From the NCBI GenBank assembly GCA_965203795.1, contig OZ241915.1:1240001-1304000 (forward strand): a DNA stretch of 64,000 bases. Direction: 5' to 3'. This document shows positions 62,347 to 64,000 of this stretch, piece by piece. Position 1 is the stretch's first letter. Each line of letters opens with the position of its first letter. Under the pieces are notes generated by a model. That model did no database searches. It was given only the letters and a program-made list of their open reading frames with translations, and had not been told where the DNA came from. The translations under genes and the position numbers were made by a program. The stretch is from CBDBBY01 sp965203795 (GTDB taxonomy: Bacteria > Pseudomonadota > Alphaproteobacteria > Rhodobacterales > Rhodobacteraceae).

Positions 62347-62559
62347 CGCGACACTTGACCGGCGGCGTTGCTGTTGTCACCGGGGCGCGGGCTTTCATTC
62401 ACGAATGGCGGCCGCGGCGGGAAGAGATGCACCGCTATGCTCTGCCAGAGTACCGACGCAAACTCGGCAGCGATGATTTGCAGGAATTGTCGGCACTTTG
62501 AATTGCTCCCGAGGACCCATAGAGCAGGGGCGGTCGCTGGAATTACGTAAACCCGGTCA
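62347..62559. other. Short degraded stretch after the ThiDP gene
   Basis: Short frames such as that encoding EMHRYALPEYRRKLGSDDLQ are open here, but no start or family can be supported. It is the boundary between the catabolic cluster and the terminal insertion sequences. Confidence 0.35.
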
Positions 62560-62868
62560 CCCCGAAACCTGCGGTCTGACGGCCCGACCAGAACGGAAAG
62601 CTCCCGGCGTACTTTGCGCGCAAGGGCCTCCGTGACCGGGGCTCGAGACGGTTCCGCTTCCTCAGCGTTTCCCAGCCGAAGAGCGTGGATCTCGGCACGC
62701 CGACCACCTCGGTGGCCTTGCCGCCGCGAGACCTTCGCGCCTTGCCGCGTGCCATCGGTCCAGGACGTCCCTTCGGAACGCCGCCTCGGCCCCGCCGTCG
62801 GCGGCCTCCGCGCGCACCGCAACGGACGCGGCGCTTGCGAACCGCCCCTTCAGCTTGAATGCTTGCAT
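62560..62868 (-). pseudogene. IS481-type transposase head remnant
   Basis: An ATG at 62,868 with AGGAG nearby starts MQAFKLKGRFASAASVAVRA, then FRRDVLDRWHAARREGLA. In a second frame follow ATEVVGVPRSTLFGWETLRK and LEPRSRRP, the helix-turn-helix start of IS481-type transposases. The DDE core is absent. Upstream at 62,887-62,910 CTCCCAAC and GTTGGGAG form a hairpin, then the IS1182-type element begins. Confidence 0.6.
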
Positions 62869-62912
62869 CACGGGTCTCCTTTTGTTCTCCCAACAAGAAC
62901 AGGTTGGGAGCC

Positions 62913-63923
62913 GGGGCTGTTGAACTACGCGGCCTTCCGAAGATTCCGGGGTGTATCGCGGTGCCGGTCGGAGCGGGGTTTTGCTGCGCGGAGCCGGGCA
63001 ACGCGGGCGGGCATGCGGCGGCCAGGCCCGGCCTGCCGCGCCAGGAGCGCGGAAAGGGGCGTTCCGCGCATCTGAACCGTGCCGACGGCAGAGAATCGGG
63101 CGCAAAAAGCGGCCGCGAGCCGCTTCAGGTTGATCGCGGCGGCCGCCGGGCAGGGCTGGATCCTCATGTTGCCCAAGCCGCGCCGCACGGCGCGGCCCAG
63201 CCCGTGCCAGGTCTTGGCCTCTCCGCGGAACCCTTCCGATCGCCAGCGGCGGCGCCGGCAGGGCCGCCGGTCCTCTTCGCTCCATCGGAGGCGTCGCCTC
63301 CGGGCGCGCAGCAGCGCCGGATGGCTCCAGGCGCCGGCTTTCTTGCGCTTGCCGCCAGGCGGGGCGGCATCCTCCTCCGCGTCGCCGTTCTCGGCCGCCG
63401 CCGCTCCGGCGTGGCGGTCGACCATGCTTTCCCAGCCAGCGTCGGCCCGGACCGGCGTGGCGTCGACATGCACGCCCTCGCCCTGCGCGATCCCCGCCTC
63501 CACGCAGGCCGAAGCCGTGCGCTCGAAGATCCGCCGGAACCGGGCATCGCCCCGGCGCTGCCGGATCCGCGCCGGGCTCGAATGGTCTGGAAGCCGCTCG
63601 CGGAGCCCGCAGCCGATGAACCGGCGGACCGCGAGGTCCGCCTGCGCCTCCCGCATCAGGGGGATGGCCATCTCCGGATCGATCCCCGGACGCCCGCTGC
63701 GGGCGCAATGGCAGCCGGCGACCTCGTCGCGCAGCCAGCGGGATCCGGAACCCGGTCGACGCGCGCAAGAATGTGGTCGTCCGGAACCAGCCGCTCAAGC
63801 GACCCCGCAACGAACAGCTCCAGCTGGGGCGGCGGCTTGCGCTCGGCATGTCGTGACCCTCCCGGTTCCCGCAACAACATCACGTTCCAGGAATCACGGA
63901 ACCAAGGGTTTTTCAACAGCCCC
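62913..63923. mobile_element. IS1182-type element, copy 2, internally deleted
   Basis: GGGGCTGTTGAA at 62,913-62,924 and TTCAACAGCCCC at 63,912-63,923 are the same exact terminal inverted repeats as in copy 1, in the same orientation. The element is 1,011 bp because of three internal deletions (about 455, 50 and 50 bp relative to copy 1). No target duplication is evident. Confidence 0.85.
62925..63857 (-). pseudogene. IS1182-type transposase, copy 2, deleted and frameshifted
   Basis: The first residues (KPPPQLELFVAGSLERLVPD, DHILARVDRV) and the later text VHVDATPVRADAGWESMVD, KTWHGLGRAVRRG and ACFGAR-type C-terminus parallel copy 1. The whole DAGYACGKA/Cys-rich centre is deleted: KRKKAG runs directly into WSHPALLRARRRRLRWSEED. 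The frameshift after DRV is the same as in copy 1. It cannot encode an active enzyme. Confidence 0.8.
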
Positions 63924-63946
63924 AAGACCCGCGCCCCTTCGCCGAT

Positions 63947-63986
63947 CGCCATCCAATCGGGCGGGACCCCGCCCGATTGGATGGCG
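63947..63986. repeat. Perfect 19-bp inverted repeat
   Basis: CGCCATCCAATCGGGCGGG (63,947-63,965) and its exact inverse (63,968-63,986) are separated by only two bases. It lies 23 bases beyond the IS1182 right end, near the window edge, so its owner is not visible. It could be a terminator stem or the abutted ends of another element. Confidence 0.75.
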
Positions 63987-64000
63987 GGGCCAGTCCAGCA

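Overview
The window is high-GC bacterial DNA that looks alphaproteobacterial. This rests on gene content: an OlsB/OlsA ornithine-lipid pair, a CtaA (Cox15)-type heme A synthase, a class II DAHP synthase, a DUF3553 protein, two LivHMGF importers, and many CoxMSL-type and SRPBCC genes in tight operons with ATGA/GTGA overlaps. No rRNA or tRNA gene is present to fix the taxonomy. Both ends are packed with decayed, nested insertion sequences, and several otherwise intact genes carry one-base deletions. That fits a genome under decay, or an assembly with residual indel errors.

Layout. 1-12,058 is an insertion-sequence graveyard. IS21 sits in an ISAs1 remnant; IS256 sits in IS110; IS5 sits in an IS1182-type element; ISNCY and a well-bounded IS1634 follow. 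Target duplications are readable for four of these. Three copies of a GC-rich palindrome (about 50 bp) are scattered here. 12,527-17,857 (minus strand) is a complete branched-chain-type ABC importer (SBP, LivG, LivF, LivH, LivM). 18,188-22,853 holds a dimethylglycine/sarcosine dehydrogenase-like flavoenzyme, a PQQ-type aldose dehydrogenase and a GbdR-like AraC regulator (frameshifted). 23,053-34,647 is mostly housekeeping: DAHP synthase, olsBA, an Rpn-family nuclease, DUF3553, gamma-carbonic anhydrase, gmk, a ThiE-like protein, SRPBCC, trmJ, ctaA and an M32 carboxypeptidase. A HigBA toxin-antitoxin pair and an ankyrin protein follow, beside two ISNCY remnants.

36,620-62,346 is the most interesting part, a nearly continuous plus-strand supercluster. 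It encodes a periplasmic binding protein, LivH, LivM, LivG, a LivF fused to a Tm-1/UPF0261 domain, and the matching TIM-barrel protein. A giant flotillin follows, with 55 consecutive 11-residue repeats. Then come two SRPBCC proteins, a molybdenum hydroxylase (FAD, 2Fe-2S, and a large subunit split into two genes), a MoxR ATPase, a CoxE-type VWA protein, an amidohydrolase, a metallo-beta-lactamase-fold hydrolase, an SMP-30/isochorismatase-like fusion and a YqhA-like membrane protein. A DUF1330-double-cupin gene (opposite strand) and a ThiDP enzyme complete it. I read it as an uptake and catabolism system for a small organic substrate: import, hydroxylation by an XDH-type Mo enzyme, hydrolytic steps, then a C-C lyase. 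Maturation would use MoxR/CoxE and membrane organisation the flotillin. The substrate cannot be read from the sequence.

62,560-64,000 is again insertion sequences: an IS481-type head and a second, internally deleted copy of the IS1182-type element. That copy lies in the same orientation as the first, so the two bracket about 55 kb.
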